64,000 nt of DNA from Marinicauda pacifica (GTDB lineage: Bacteria > Pseudomonadota > Alphaproteobacteria > Caulobacterales > Maricaulaceae). Under the pieces are notes generated by a model. The model ran no database searches. It was given only the letters and a program-made list of their open reading frames with translations, and was not told where the DNA came from. Shown piece after piece: positions 39,778 through 49,304 of the stretch (positions are counted from its first letter, which is position 1; the number at the start of each line of letters is the position of its first letter). The position numbers and the translations under genes were made by a program. The stretch lies in NCBI RefSeq assembly GCF_004793635.1, contig NZ_SRXV01000003.1:372001-436000 (forward strand), in the 5' to 3' direction.

Positions 39778-40584
39778 CTAGACACCCCATTCCGCGAACA
39801 GGGTATTGGCCAGCGGATCGATCGCGTCCCACCGCTTGTAGCGGTGGCCCTGCTCACTGATACCGCGCCAGGCGGAAGCCAGGGCGGCCCGGTCGCTGGA
39901 TGCGATGGCGGCGACCGGGTCGATGGACACGCGGATCGTGAAGAGGACACCTCCGCTGTCGGGCAATCGCCGGATCGTCTGGCGCTCGACGCGCAAATGA
40001 AGCAGGCGCGCGGCATCGGCCGGCCCGGCGCATTTCGCCCGCTCGATCAGCGGCGCGCTGTCGGGTGTGAACCGGTCGGCGCCCGGCTGAAGCGTCCAGT
40101 TAAAGCGCTCCAGCACCGTGTCGGGCTGGAGATGGTCGAAGATGCGCGCAATGCGGTGCGAGAGCTTGTCTCCGCCCGGGACGGGGCCGTGCAGGACGCC
40201 AAGGCCCGCACCAAAGGCCTGGTCGACGGAAAAGAAAGTCGGGCTGGTCAGAATGAGTGATGTCACGGTCCAGACTTCGTCCACCCGGTCCAGAACCACG
40301 AGATCGTCGCTGACCTGGCGTGCGGCGTCGATCAGGCAGAGCTTCCGGTGAGGGGGCGGACTACCCGATGCGCCCATGACCAGCCGGGCTGCTTCGGTCT
40401 CGCTCTGCGCCGCGTTCGCATCGCGGCGGTAGCAGGTCTCCGGCCGGTTCAGCCAGTGCCTGCGCGCGTCCAGCGTCGCAGCCTCGATATCCGGCTGCAG
40501 CCAGTCGTCCAGCGCAATCGGCGCCAGGGCCACCTGAAAGCGGGGCGGCCCGGAACGATAGGGCGCGTAGGGCGCAGCCCTCAT
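39778..40584 (-). CDS. DUF3445 protein (heme-dependent oxidative N-demethylase-like)
   Basis: The 268-residue product shows the DUF3445 layout: YRSGPPRFQVALAPIALDDW, HGPVPGGDKLSHRIARIFDHL, RFNWTLQP and the highly conserved LHLRVERQTIRRLPDSGGVLFTIR. A subset of the family contains the heme-dependent oxidative N-demethylase that removes methyl groups from dimethylamine; whether this member does so is not shown. ATG 40584-40582 overlaps the stop of the VanZ-like gene by 4 bases. Confidence 0.87.
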   Translation of the reverse strand: MRAAPYAPYRSGPPRFQVALAPIALDDWLQPDIEAATLDARRHWLNRPETCYRRDANAAQSETEAARLVMGASGSPPPHRKLCLIDAARQVSDDLVVLDRVDEVWTVTSLILTSPTFFSVDQAFGAGLGVLHGPVPGGDKLSHRIARIFDHLQPDTVLERFNWTLQPGADRFTPDSAPLIERAKCAGPADAARLLHLRVERQTIRRLPDSGGVLFTIRVSIDPVAAIASSDRAALASAWRGISEQGHRYKRWDAIDPLANTLFAEWGV

Positions 40585-40982
40585 CGGTTGAACAGCCTCA
40601 GCACGCGCTCGATCCCGAACGCCAGGGCCATTCCCAGCGCGATGCCGATCGCATCGGCCACCAGATCCGCGACAGAAGCCGTGCGATGAATCAGCGGGCT
40701 GGCCTGCACCAGTTCGATCAAGAGGCCGTAGCCTGCAAGCGCGATCGCCGGGTAGACCCAGCGCCATTTGGGCCATCCCATGCGCGCGAGCAGGGCAAGC
40801 GCGCCAAAGGCGCTGATATGGTCCAGCTTGTCCCATCCAAGAATACTGGTGTGCCCCGGCGCGCCCGGCCGTAACGCCAACGCGGTGACGAGAACCAGCA
40901 CAAGCAGGAAGGCGAGGCGCAATTCGCGGCGATGGTTCAGCCCACTCAGCGCGTTTTTCGATGAGCCGCCGTCTTGTGACAC
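40581..40982 (-). CDS. VanZ-like membrane protein
   Basis: The 133-residue protein has four hydrophobic helices and the VanZ-family segments DKLDHISAFGALALLARM and ELVQ...RTASVADLVADAIGIALG. VanZ of enterococci gives low teicoplanin resistance, but most bacterial members have unknown roles. GTG 40982-40980 has an AAAGG site about 9 bases upstream. Overlaps the DUF3445 gene (ATGA) and is divergent from bioB. Confidence 0.87.
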   Translation of the reverse strand: MSQDGGSSKNALSGLNHRRELRLAFLLVLVLVTALALRPGAPGHTSILGWDKLDHISAFGALALLARMGWPKWRWVYPAIALAGYGLLIELVQASPLIHRTASVADLVADAIGIALGMALAFGIERVLRLFNR

Positions 40983-41042
40983 CCGCCAGGCCTTTCTAGT
41001 TTGGCCGCTCTTTGATCGCGGCCCTCGGGGAGAGTTTGTTAG

Positions 41043-42056
41043 ATGACCGCCCTTCTAGACGATATCGAAACGCTTTGTGAGCCCCGCTTCGACTGGAGCC
41101 GCGACCAGGTTTCAGCGGTTCACGACGCTCCCTTCAACGATCTGGTATTCGCGGCACAAAGCGTTCACCGCAAGGCGGGACACGGCGCCAACGAGGTGCA
41201 GAAATCCCAGCTTCTGTCGATCAAGACCGGCGGCTGCGCGGAGGATTGCGGCTATTGCAATCAATCGGCCCATTTCGACACCGGGCTGAAGGCCTCCAAG
41301 CTGATGGAGGTCGATGCGGTGCTCGAGAAGGCCGAACGGGCAAGGCAGGGCGGCGCCACGCGCTTCTGCATGGGTGCGGCCTGGCGCTCGCTGAAGGCGC
41401 GCGACGAGGACAAGATCTGCGCCATGATTTCCGGCGTGAAGGCAATGGGTCTGGAGACCTGCATGACGCTGGGTATGCTGGAAGAGCGCCAGGCCCACAG
41501 GCTCGCCGAGGCCGGGCTCGACTACTACAACCACAATCTGGATACCTCGCCGGAATACTATCAGAAAATCATCACCACCCGGACGTGGGATGACCGGATC
41601 GAGACACTATCCTACGTGCGAAAGGCCGGTATCAGCGTGTGCTGCGGCGGCATTCTGGGCATGGGTGAAGACAAGAGCGACCGGATCGGGCTCATCGCCG
41701 AGCTTGCCGCGCTCGACCCTCATCCTGAAAGCGTGCCGATCAATCATCTCGTCGATGTCGACAATACGCCCCTCTCCGGTTCGAAGCCTCTGGACGGGAT
41801 CGACTTCGTGCGCGCCATCGCGACTTCCCGCATCGTCATGCCGCGGTCCGTCGTGCGCCTGTCGGCCGGGCGTGAAGGCATGAGCAAGGAATTGCAGGCG
41901 CTCTGCTTCCTGGCCGGGGCCGGCTCGATCTTCGTCGGCGAGGAATTGCTGACCACCCCGAACCCGGACACCGCCTTCGACAATGCGCTGTTCGGCGATC
42001 TGGGGCTTCAGCCCAAGGCCGCACCGAGCGCGCCCAAGGCGCGCGCGGCGGAGTAG
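41043..42056 (+). CDS. bioB: biotin synthase
   Basis: BioB is a radical-SAM enzyme that inserts sulfur into dethiobiotin. The 337-residue product has the [4Fe-4S] motif CAEDCGYC (Cys65, Cys69, Cys72), the [12 protein letters not shown] segment and [16 protein letters not shown], which holds the arginine ligand of the second cluster. ATG 41043 follows GGGGAGAG. The other bio genes are not in the window, so bioB stands alone here. Confidence 0.97.
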   Translation: MTALLDDIETLCEPRFDWSRDQVSAVHDAPFNDLVFAAQSVHRKAGHGANEVQKSQLLSIKTGGCAEDCGYCNQSAHFDTGLKASKLMEVDAVLEKAERARQGGATRFCMGAAWRSLKARDEDKICAMISGVKAMGLETCMTLGMLEERQAHRLAEAGLDYYNHNLDTSPEYYQKIITTRTWDDRIETLSYVRKAGISVCCGGILGMGEDKSDRIGLIAELAALDPHPESVPINHLVDVDNTPLSGSKPLDGIDFVRAIATSRIVMPRSVVRLSAGREGMSKELQALCFLAGAGSIFVGEELLTTPNPDTAFDNALFGDLGLQPKAAPSAPKARAAE

Positions 42057-42078
42057 ACGCCACTCACCGCCACACATT

Positions 42079-42114
42079 GAAATCCCGGACGCGCCACGCG
42101 CGATCCGGGATTTC
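42079..42114. terminator. hairpin after bioB
   Basis: An 11-bp perfect stem (42079-42089 with 42104-42114) encloses 14 bases. It lies 23 bases after the bioB stop. A short TTTC follows. Confidence 0.6.
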
Positions 42115-42130
42115 CTGAGCCTCATCGCGA

Positions 42131-42168
42131 GGAGACCCTGGCCCTCCTTCCGGCCGGCCGGGGTCTCC
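42131..42168. terminator. second hairpin between convergent bioB and DUF885 gene
   Basis: GGAGACCCTGGCC (42131-42143) pairs with 42156-42168 over 13 positions with one G-T pair and a 12-base loop. It ends 11 bases before the convergent DUF885 stop and may serve the minus strand. Confidence 0.5.
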
Positions 42169-42179
42169 ATGAACAGCGG

Positions 42180-43955
42180 TTAGCCTTCCTGGGCCTGTTC
42201 CTCGATCCAGGTGCGCATCTTGTCTTCAAGATAAGCCAGCGGCAGCGCGCCGTCTTCCAGCACGGCATCGTGGAATTCGGCCAGATCGAAATTCTCGCCC
42301 AGCGCCTCCTCGGCGTCGGTGCGCAGTTCGCGGATCAGCAATTCGCCCGTCTTGTAGGCCAGGGCCTGGCCGGGCCAGGAGATGTAGCGGCTGACCTCGT
42401 TGCGGATATTCAGCTCCGACAGGGCCGAGTTTTCCAGGAAGCAGGCCTCGGCCTCATCCCGGCTCCAGCCATACCAGTGGATGCCGGTGTCCGCGACCAG
42501 GCGGCAGGCACGCCACATCTCGTAGGTCAGGCGACCGAAATGCTCGTACGGGGTGTCGTAAATCCCCATGTCGAGCCCGATGCGCTCGGAATACAGCCCC
42601 CAGCCCTCACCGAAGGCGGTGATGTAGTTCTCACGGCGGAACTCGGGGACGTTGTCCAGCTCCTGCGCGATCGCGACCTGATGGTGGTGGCCCGGAACGG
42701 CCTCGTGCAGGGTCAGCGCGGGCAGCTCGTAGAGCGGGCGCTGGTCGAGCTGGTAGGTGTTGACCATGTAGCCGCCGGCGCGGCCCTCTTCCAGGCTGCC
42801 GCCCCAGTAACGCGCCGTGGTGTAGGACGGGGCGATGGAGGCCGGCACCGGGCGCACGCCATAGGGCAGGCGCGGCAGGTGATTGAAGAAAGCCGGCATC
42901 TGATCGTCCGCCTGCTTGGCCAGCCAAGCGGCGTGCATCAGCAGCTCTTCCTCGGTCTCGGCATAGAATTGCTCGTCGGTGCGCAGGAAATCGAGGAATT
43001 CCTCGAAGCTGCCCTCAAACCCGGACTCCGCAATCACCTCTTCCATTTCGGCGCGGATGCGGGCGACTTCGGCCTGGCCGCGCTGGTGGACCTCTTCAGG
43101 CGTCTGGTCGAGCGTGGTGTGGTAGCGCACCAGCTTCTCGTACCACTCGCGTCCTCCCGGCACGCTCGAGATCCCGAGTTCCTCACGCCCGGCGGGCATG
43201 TATTCCTCGCGGAAGAATTCGGACAGCTGGCGATAGGCGGGCATGGCCTCCTCTTCGATGGCGGCAAGAGCCGCCTCTCGCAGGCGCGCGCGCTCTTCCT
43301 CGCCAATCGTCTCCGGCAGATTTGCGATCGGCTGGAACAGGACGCTTTCGGCTGGATCGTCTGCGATCTGGGCATCCAGCTGATCGGCCACGCCGGGCAG
43401 GATGTCCCTGGGTTGTGTCCAGCCGAGCTCCATGCCGCGTTCGAGCCAGGCCCGGTACTGGGCAAGATGGGCCGGCAAGGCCTCGATACGGGCAATCCAG
43501 GCCTCGGCCTGCTCGACGGTGCGCGGACGTTCCGACATGGCAATGAAGCTCGCCATCGACTGGAAGCCGCTATCATTGGTGAAGGGCATCATCGCGCTGG
43601 TGGCGTCGGGCAGGGCGACCGCGTTGGACAGGATATAGTCGAGCACCGCATAGCTGGCGCGGTCCTGACCTTCCAGCGCGGTTTCGTCGATGTCCTCGAG
43701 GCGGTCGTGGAACGCCTCCATCTGCTCATCGTCCGCGGTGATGGCCTCGAAGGACCTGTCCGGCCACATGGCGGCAGCCTCCAGATCGCCCTTGCGGCCC
43801 CGGCCGATGATGTCGCGGCTGTCGTTATAGGCTTCGTAGTCTTCAACCAGCTGCTCGAAGTCCTGGGCCGGCTGGGCCAGCGCCAGGCCGCCGAGACAGA
43901 GTGCGCCGAGCGTCCCGCTCAGCACGCCGGCCAACAAAGATGGGCGGTGCGTCAT
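42180..43955 (-). CDS. exported DUF885 family metallopeptidase-like protein
   Basis: ATG 43955-43953 has a GGGGAGA site and starts a signal peptide (MTHRPSLLAGVLSGTLGALCLGG...ALAQP). The 591-residue product has the DUF885 signature TLHEAVPGHHHQVAIAQE, whose histidines and glutamate probably bind zinc, and GEGWGLYSERIGLDMG. Family members are believed to be periplasmic dipeptidases or carboxypeptidases. It is divergent from an exported amidohydrolase, which suggests joint work on peptides. Confidence 0.9.
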   Translation of the reverse strand: MTHRPSLLAGVLSGTLGALCLGGLALAQPAQDFEQLVEDYEAYNDSRDIIGRGRKGDLEAAAMWPDRSFEAITADDEQMEAFHDRLEDIDETALEGQDRASYAVLDYILSNAVALPDATSAMMPFTNDSGFQSMASFIAMSERPRTVEQAEAWIARIEALPAHLAQYRAWLERGMELGWTQPRDILPGVADQLDAQIADDPAESVLFQPIANLPETIGEEERARLREAALAAIEEEAMPAYRQLSEFFREEYMPAGREELGISSVPGGREWYEKLVRYHTTLDQTPEEVHQRGQAEVARIRAEMEEVIAESGFEGSFEEFLDFLRTDEQFYAETEEELLMHAAWLAKQADDQMPAFFNHLPRLPYGVRPVPASIAPSYTTARYWGGSLEEGRAGGYMVNTYQLDQRPLYELPALTLHEAVPGHHHQVAIAQELDNVPEFRRENYITAFGEGWGLYSERIGLDMGIYDTPYEHFGRLTYEMWRACRLVADTGIHWYGWSRDEAEACFLENSALSELNIRNEVSRYISWPGQALAYKTGELLIRELRTDAEEALGENFDLAEFHDAVLEDGALPLAYLEDKMRTWIEEQAQEG

Positions 43956-44061
43956 GTGTCGTCTCCCCGATCTGGCCCAAGACACCGCTCTGCGGCCATG
44001 TCCGGGTCTGTTCGAGGGGTACTCTAACGCAATCGGGCGCGGCGGCCAGACCTGCCCGGTT

Positions 44062-44091
44062 TTGACGTCACCACACGATGACGTCTATGCT
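44062..44091 (+). promoter_or_regulatory. promoter with duplicated GACGTC palindrome before the amidohydrolase gene
   Basis: TTGACG (44062-44067) and TATGCT (44086-44091) are 18 bases apart, a good -35/-10 pair. Two copies of the palindrome GACGTC (44064-44069 and 44080-44085) lie in the spacer, 16 bases apart, about the place of a repressor operator. The start codon is 30 bases downstream. Confidence 0.5.
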
Positions 44092-44121
44092 CCACGAAGA
44101 TATATCGGGGAGACTAAATCT

Positions 44122-45516
44122 ATGCAACTTAAAGCATTTTTGGTGGCGGTCTGCACCGCTGCCCTGTGCGCGGCCGGTGCGGCCGCCCAGGAGCGCCAGG
44201 CCCTTGTCGGCGGAACGCTGATCGACGGAAATGGCGGGCCGCCCATTTACAACAGCGTCATCCTGGTCGAGGGCGAGCGCATTACCGCAGTCGGGACGGT
44301 GGACACGCTGGCCGTGCCGGACGGCTACGACGTCATCTCCACCGAGGCCATGACCGTCCTGCCCGGAATGTGGGAGATGCATGCCCACCTGATGCTGAAC
44401 GGCCATGCCGACTACGATCACTGGCACCCGACCTATGCCGACCGGATGGAAGACGAGATCATGCCGGCCTCCGCGGTCCAGCTCCTGCTGGCCGGGGTCA
44501 CCACGGCGCGCGATCTGGGCGCGCCACTGGAAGAGAGCATCTCGATCCGCGAGCGCATCAATTCGGGCGAGCTGCCCGGTCCGCGCCTCTTCGTGTCCGG
44601 CCCCTTCATCCAGCACGAGCCCTATCCCGGCACCGACAATTATCGCTGGGGCGTGGACAGCGTGGCCGAGGCGCGCCGCCATGTGCGCACCCTCGCCGAT
44701 GCTGGGGTCGATGTGATCAAGATGGTCGACCAGGACCAGATGACGCGCGAGGAAGCGCGCGCCGTCGTGGACGAGGCCCATAGCCGGGGACTGCGCGTGG
44801 TCGGTCACTCCCACCGTCCCGAGGAGATCATTCTGGGTCTCGAAATCGGCGTGGACAATTTCGAGCATACCGGCCTGACGACCGCGCCGGAATATCCTGA
44901 CCATGTGATGGACGCGCTCGTCGCACGCACCGCCCGGGGCCGGGTCAGCGGCGGTCCGCTTTTCTGGACCCCCACGATCGAAGGCCTGTGGAATTACGAG
45001 CGCACGCGCGACAACCCGGAACGGCTCGATGACACGTGCTGGCATCGCGGCCTGGAAGACGACACGATCGCGGACATCGAGGCCTCGCTGCAGAATGTCG
45101 ACCAGCTGACCTATATGCAGCTCACGCCGCTGCGCCGCCCGACCCTGCAGCGCAAGTTCGAGCAGCTGCGCGAGGCCGGCGTGGTCATGATGATCGGCAC
45201 CGATTCCGGCATCCCGACGAAATTCCACTGCCAGTCGACCTGGAACGAGTTCGACATCTGGACCCGCGAACTCGGCGTGCCGGTGATGGATGCCATTCGC
45301 GCCGGAAGCTACTGGCCGTCCGTCTTCATGGGCGTGGAGGATCAGTGGGGCCGCGTTCAGGAAGGCCAGTACGCCGATATCATCGCGGTGGACGGTGACT
45401 TGCTGACCTATCCCAGCCTGCTGCAGGACGTCGATCTCGTGATGAAGGGCGGCACGGTGTATGTCGAAGGCGGCCAGGTGAACGAGGCCGCGCTCGGACC
45501 GCTCGCCGAAGACTAG
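44122..45516 (+). CDS. exported amidohydrolase family protein
   Basis: ATG 44122 follows GGGGAG and starts a signal peptide ending AAGAAAQ. The 464-residue protein has the amidohydrolase metal-site motifs: HAH at 87-89, the lysine in DVIKMVDQDQ, GHSH, FEHTG and the aspartate in GTDSG. The C-terminus has the usual YADIIAVDGD. Related enzymes are prolidases, imidazolonepropionase-like and other cyclic-amide or dipeptide hydrolases. The exact substrate cannot be read. Confidence 0.9.
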   Translation: MQLKAFLVAVCTAALCAAGAAAQERQALVGGTLIDGNGGPPIYNSVILVEGERITAVGTVDTLAVPDGYDVISTEAMTVLPGMWEMHAHLMLNGHADYDHWHPTYADRMEDEIMPASAVQLLLAGVTTARDLGAPLEESISIRERINSGELPGPRLFVSGPFIQHEPYPGTDNYRWGVDSVAEARRHVRTLADAGVDVIKMVDQDQMTREEARAVVDEAHSRGLRVVGHSHRPEEIILGLEIGVDNFEHTGLTTAPEYPDHVMDALVARTARGRVSGGPLFWTPTIEGLWNYERTRDNPERLDDTCWHRGLEDDTIADIEASLQNVDQLTYMQLTPLRRPTLQRKFEQLREAGVVMMIGTDSGIPTKFHCQSTWNEFDIWTRELGVPVMDAIRAGSYWPSVFMGVEDQWGRVQEGQYADIIAVDGDLLTYPSLLQDVDLVMKGGTVYVEGGQVNEAALGPLAED

Positions 45517-45545
45517 GCGATTGCTTGGTTGATAGCCTATCAGGA

Positions 45546-45575
45546 GGGGCAGGCCGATGCGGCCTGCCCCTTTTT
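45546..45575 (+). terminator. Rho-independent terminator after the amidohydrolase gene
   Basis: An 11-bp perfect stem (45546-45556 with 45560-45570) with a 3-base loop is followed by five T residues. It also separates the convergent SDR gene. Confidence 0.88.
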
Positions 45576-45579
45576 ATGG

Positions 45580-46449
45580 CTAGCGCTTGAGGACTTGCGG
45601 CGTCAGGCCGAGCCCCTTGGCGATCATCCGGTCGACCTTGCGGCGCGGCAAATGGCCGGTCAGCCACTGGGTGAAGGGCTCCGGCGTGATCACGGTATTC
45701 AGCTTCGGCTTCGGATCGGTCAGCGCCTTGTGGATCGCGCGGGCGACCCGCTCGGGCGGAAGCCCGTCCCGGCCCCGCTTGAGCATGTATTTGAGAATCC
45801 GGTCGATGGCCTCGACATAGTCGGTTCCGGCATAGCGCTCGCGATCGAGCTGCTCGGCCTTGTCCCAGATCGGCGTGGCGATAGGCCCGGGATTGATGGC
45901 CACCACCTCGATGCCATACATCAGCATCTCGCGCCGCAGACTCTCGGTAAACGCCTCCAGCGCGTGCTTGGAGCAGGAATAAGGCGCCATCAGCGGGGCG
46001 GCACTGAACCCCGCGACCGATGAGATATTGACGATCCGCCCGGCCGGCCCGTCGTGATCGCGCTTGGCGCCCAGAAGCGGGGCGAAAGCCTGCACGGTGC
46101 GCAACGGTCCGGTCACATTGACGTCGAGCTGGCGGGTCATCTCCTCCTCGGGCAGATGCAGGATCGGCCCGGCGACCGCAATCCCGGCATTGTTGACCAG
46201 GCCGGACAGAGGGCGGCCCTCCAGGCGCTGCGCCACCTCCCGCGCGCCGTCGCGAAGCGTGCCGGCATCGGTGACATCCAGGATCAGCGGGACAATCCGC
46301 TCGCCCAGCGCTTCGGCGAGGCGCGTGGCGTCCTCCTGCTTGCGCACTCCGGCAAACACCTGCCAGCCGCGGCCGGCAAGGTCGGCGGCCGTCGCGTAGC
46401 CGATGCCGGTCGATGCGCCGGTAATCACCACGCTGCGAGACTCTGTCAT
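45580..46449 (-). CDS. short-chain dehydrogenase/reductase (longer form)
   Basis: The 289-residue protein has TGASTGIG at 10-17, NNAG at 86-89, and catalytic Tyr157 and Lys161 (YSCSK) after a serine in NISSVAG. The sequence INPGPIATPIWDKAEQLDRE and the 60-residue C-terminal extension resemble oxidoreductases acting on hydrophobic or steroid-like substrates, but the true substrate is unknown. ATG 46449-46447 has a strong GGAGGAG site. It is divergent from sdhC. Confidence 0.9.
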   Translation of the reverse strand: MTESRSVVITGASTGIGYATAADLAGRGWQVFAGVRKQEDATRLAEALGERIVPLILDVTDAGTLRDGAREVAQRLEGRPLSGLVNNAGIAVAGPILHLPEEEMTRQLDVNVTGPLRTVQAFAPLLGAKRDHDGPAGRIVNISSVAGFSAAPLMAPYSCSKHALEAFTESLRREMLMYGIEVVAINPGPIATPIWDKAEQLDRERYAGTDYVEAIDRILKYMLKRGRDGLPPERVARAIHKALTDPKPKLNTVITPEPFTQWLTGHLPRRKVDRMIAKGLGLTPQVLKR

Positions 46450-46580
46450 GTTAAGCTCCTCCCCGATTTTTTTGCGAGCGTGGCGTGGCCCGCGACCTCC
46501 GTCAAACACCAGGTCGCTCCATGATCTAGCAAACGCGAAGCATTCTCAAATCTAGGCTGCGCAAGGGCTTAGAGCTTGCG

Positions 46581-46608
46581 TTGACCTGCGACTCGTCCGG
46601 ATTATTGT
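46581..46608 (+). promoter_or_regulatory. candidate promoter of the sdhCDAB operon
   Basis: TTGACC (46581-46586) and TATTGT (46603-46608) are 16 bases apart. They lie 71 bases before the sdhC start in the intergenic region shared with the divergent SDR gene. Confidence 0.45.
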
Positions 46609-46678
46609 CTGCTCCGGTATTTCGGCGGAACGCGGACCAGGCGCGCTTCCGCCTGTGTAGATTGCAAGGCGACTGCCC

Positions 46679-47101
46679 ATGTCCACGAGAGCTTCCGATA
46701 CATCGCTGGAGGGCCAAAGGCCGCTCTCCCCGCACCTTCAGATCTGGCGCTGGCACGCCACCATGGCGACCTCGATCTTCCACCGCGCCAGCGGGGTCGG
46801 AAACTATATCGGCGCGATCGCGCTCACCTTGTTCCTGATCGTGCTGTCGGGCGGACCGGAGAGCTATGCCTCGATCGCCTTCCTGTTCGAGGGCGCGCTG
46901 GGATGGGTGACGCGCATCGTCATGTTCCTGCTGACCCTCTCCTACAGCTATCACTGGCTGAACGGGCTGCGTCACCTGGTGTGGGACGCCGGGGCCGGCT
47001 TCGACCCGAAAGTCGCCAATCGGGTGTCCTGGCTTGTCATGATCGCCACACCCATCCCGGCCATCGTGATCTGGGTTCTCGCCCTGGGAGTGGCACAATG
47101 A
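46679..47101 (+). CDS. sdhC: succinate dehydrogenase cytochrome b556 subunit
   Basis: SdhC is one of two membrane anchors of complex II, holding heme b and the ubiquinone site. The 140-residue product has the RPLSPHLQIWRW and SIFHRASGVG motifs, three transmembrane helices and the heme-binding H92 in YHWLNGLRHLVWD. ATG 46679. The stop overlaps the sdhD start (ATGA). Confidence 0.96.
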   Translation: MSTRASDTSLEGQRPLSPHLQIWRWHATMATSIFHRASGVGNYIGAIALTLFLIVLSGGPESYASIAFLFEGALGWVTRIVMFLLTLSYSYHWLNGLRHLVWDAGAGFDPKVANRVSWLVMIATPIPAIVIWVLALGVAQ

Positions 47102-47472
47102 CCGATTACCGCACCCCGATTTCCAAGGTCCGCGGTCTGGGCGCGGCCAAGTCCGGCGTCGGCCATTTCATCGGGCAACGCCTGTCGGCCATCGCACTCT
47201 TCCTGCTTCTGCCGGTCTTCCTGGTCGCCGTCGCGCTGAACTCGGGCAGTCTGGACGCGATTTATGCGCTGTTTTCCAGCCCGCTTGGCGCGATCCTGAC
47301 GCTCGCGACCCTGACTGCGGCAATCTATCACATGCGCCTGGGTCTCCAGGTCGTGATCGAGGACTACATCCATAAGCCGGCCTCCAAGCTGACGCTGCTC
47401 GCGCTTAACACGCTGCTGTGCGCCGCACTCTGGATCGCCGCCCTGTATTCAATTTTGCGGATCGCCGCATAG
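47098..47472 (+). CDS. sdhD: succinate dehydrogenase hydrophobic membrane anchor subunit
   Basis: The second membrane anchor of complex II has 124 residues and three helices. It shows the [12 protein letters not shown] motif and His78 in [17 protein letters not shown], the expected heme ligand region. It overlaps sdhC by 4 bases and is followed by sdhA 14 bases later. Confidence 0.95.
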   Translation: MTDYRTPISKVRGLGAAKSGVGHFIGQRLSAIALFLLLPVFLVAVALNSGSLDAIYALFSSPLGAILTLATLTAAIYHMRLGLQVVIEDYIHKPASKLTLLALNTLLCAALWIAALYSILRIAA

Positions 47473-47486
47473 GAGTTACGACGCCG

Positions 47487-49277
47487 ATGGCCACTTACGA
47501 ATGGACCGATCACACGTATGACGTCGTTGTTGTCGGCGCCGGCGGCGCGGGCCTGCGCGCCACGCTGGGCGCGGCCGAAGCGGGCCTTCGCACGGCCTGC
47601 CTGAGCAAGGTTTTCCCCACGCGCTCTCACACTGTCGCCGCACAGGGCGGCATCGCCGCCTCGCTTGGCAATATGGGCGAGGATAACTGGCGCTGGCACA
47701 TGTACGACACGGTGAAGGGGTCGGACTGGCTGGGCGATCAGGACGCGATCGAATACCTGACCAAGAATGCGCCGCGTGCGGTCTACGAGCTGGAACACTG
47801 GGGCGTCCCCTTCTCGCGCACCGAAGACGGCAAGATCTATCAGCGCGCTTTCGGCGGCATGACCAAGAATTTCGGCGAAGGCCCGGTTCAGCGCACCTGC
47901 GCGGCGGCGGACCGGACCGGCCACGCCATGCTGCACACCCTGTACGGGGAATCCTTGAAGCAATCGGCCGAGTTCTTCATCGAGTATTTCGTGATGGACC
48001 TCATCATGGACGATGAGGGTCATTGCCGCGGTGTTACCGCGTGGAAGCTGGATGACGGCACGCTGCACCGCTTCCGCGCGCAGAAGACCATCCTGGCGAC
48101 CGGCGGCTATGGCCGGGCCTATTTCTCGGCCACCTCCGCCCACACCTGCACCGGTGACGGCAATGCGATGGTCCTGCGCGCCGGCCTGCCGCTCCAGGAC
48201 ATGGAGTTCGTCCAGTTCCACCCGACCGGCATCTATGGCGCGGGCTGCCTCATCACCGAAGGCGCCCGGGGCGAAGGCGGCTATCTGACCAACTCGCAAG
48301 GCGACCGCTTCATGGAGCGCTATGCGCCCAGCGCCAAGGATCTGGCCTCACGCGACGTGGTGAGCCGGGCGATGACGGTGGAGATCCGCGAAGGGCGCGG
48401 CGTCGGCAAGAATTCCGACCATATCCACCTGCACCTCGAGCACCTGGATCCCGATATCCTGCACCAGCGCCTGCCGGGCATTTCGGAAAGCGCGAAGATC
48501 TTCGCCGGTGTCGATGTCACGAAGGAACCGATCCCGGTCCTGCCCACCGTGCACTACAATATGGGCGGCATCCCGACCAATTATCACGGCGAGGTGATGA
48601 CCAAGGCCAAGGGCGACCCCGATCAGGTTGTGCCGGGCCTGATGGCTGTCGGCGAGGCGGCCTGCGCCTCGGTTCACGGGGCCAATCGTCTCGGCTCCAA
48701 CTCGCTGATCGACCTCGTGGTCTTCGGCCGGGCCGCGGGCCTGCGCTGCGCCGAAACGATCGAGGCGGGCGCAAGCCAGCCCAATCTTCCGACCAAGGCC
48801 GGCCAGATCTCGCTCGACCGCCTGGACAAGTTCCGTCATGCCGACGGAGGCACGCCGACCGCCGAGCTGCGCAACAACATGCAGCGCGCCATGCAGGAAA
48901 ACTGCGCGGTGTTCCGGACCCAGGACGTGCTCGACGAGGGCGTGAACAAGATCGCCGGCGTCTACAAGACGCTGGCCGACGTGAAGGTCAGCGACCGGTC
49001 CATGATCTGGAATACCGATCTGGTCGAGACGCTGGAGTTCGACAATCTGATCGCGCAAGCCGCCGTGACCGTGAACTCGGCCGCCAACCGCACCGAGAGC
49101 CGGGGCGCACATGCGCGCGAGGACTATCCCGATCGCGACGACCAGACCTGGATGAAGCACACGCTCGCCTGGTTCGACGGAGAGAACGGTACGGTCAAGC
49201 TGGATGACCGGCCGGTTCACACCTACACGCTGTCGAACGAGATCGACTACATCGAGCCGAAGAAGCGCGTGTACTAG
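47487..49277 (+). CDS. sdhA: succinate dehydrogenase flavoprotein subunit
   Basis: SdhA oxidises succinate to fumarate and passes electrons to FAD. The 596-residue product has the FAD-binding GAGGAG at 17-22, covalent-flavin His48 in [10 protein letters not shown], the active-site [21 protein letters not shown], and [23 protein letters not shown] 47487 follows AGGAG. The long frame on the opposite strand is an artefact. Confidence 0.98.
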   Translation: MATYEWTDHTYDVVVVGAGGAGLRATLGAAEAGLRTACLSKVFPTRSHTVAAQGGIAASLGNMGEDNWRWHMYDTVKGSDWLGDQDAIEYLTKNAPRAVYELEHWGVPFSRTEDGKIYQRAFGGMTKNFGEGPVQRTCAAADRTGHAMLHTLYGESLKQSAEFFIEYFVMDLIMDDEGHCRGVTAWKLDDGTLHRFRAQKTILATGGYGRAYFSATSAHTCTGDGNAMVLRAGLPLQDMEFVQFHPTGIYGAGCLITEGARGEGGYLTNSQGDRFMERYAPSAKDLASRDVVSRAMTVEIREGRGVGKNSDHIHLHLEHLDPDILHQRLPGISESAKIFAGVDVTKEPIPVLPTVHYNMGGIPTNYHGEVMTKAKGDPDQVVPGLMAVGEAACASVHGANRLGSNSLIDLVVFGRAAGLRCAETIEAGASQPNLPTKAGQISLDRLDKFRHADGGTPTAELRNNMQRAMQENCAVFRTQDVLDEGVNKIAGVYKTLADVKVSDRSMIWNTDLVETLEFDNLIAQAAVTVNSAANRTESRGAHAREDYPDRDDQTWMKHTLAWFDGENGTVKLDDRPVHTYTLSNEIDYIEPKKRVY

Positions 49278-49304
49278 ACGGCGCGGAAAAGAAAGAACGA
49301 CACG

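Noticed and set aside
42270..44027. 585-codon open frame opposite the DUF885 gene
   Set aside because: Antisense shadow; the DUF885 protein has a signal peptide and metal motif on the other strand.
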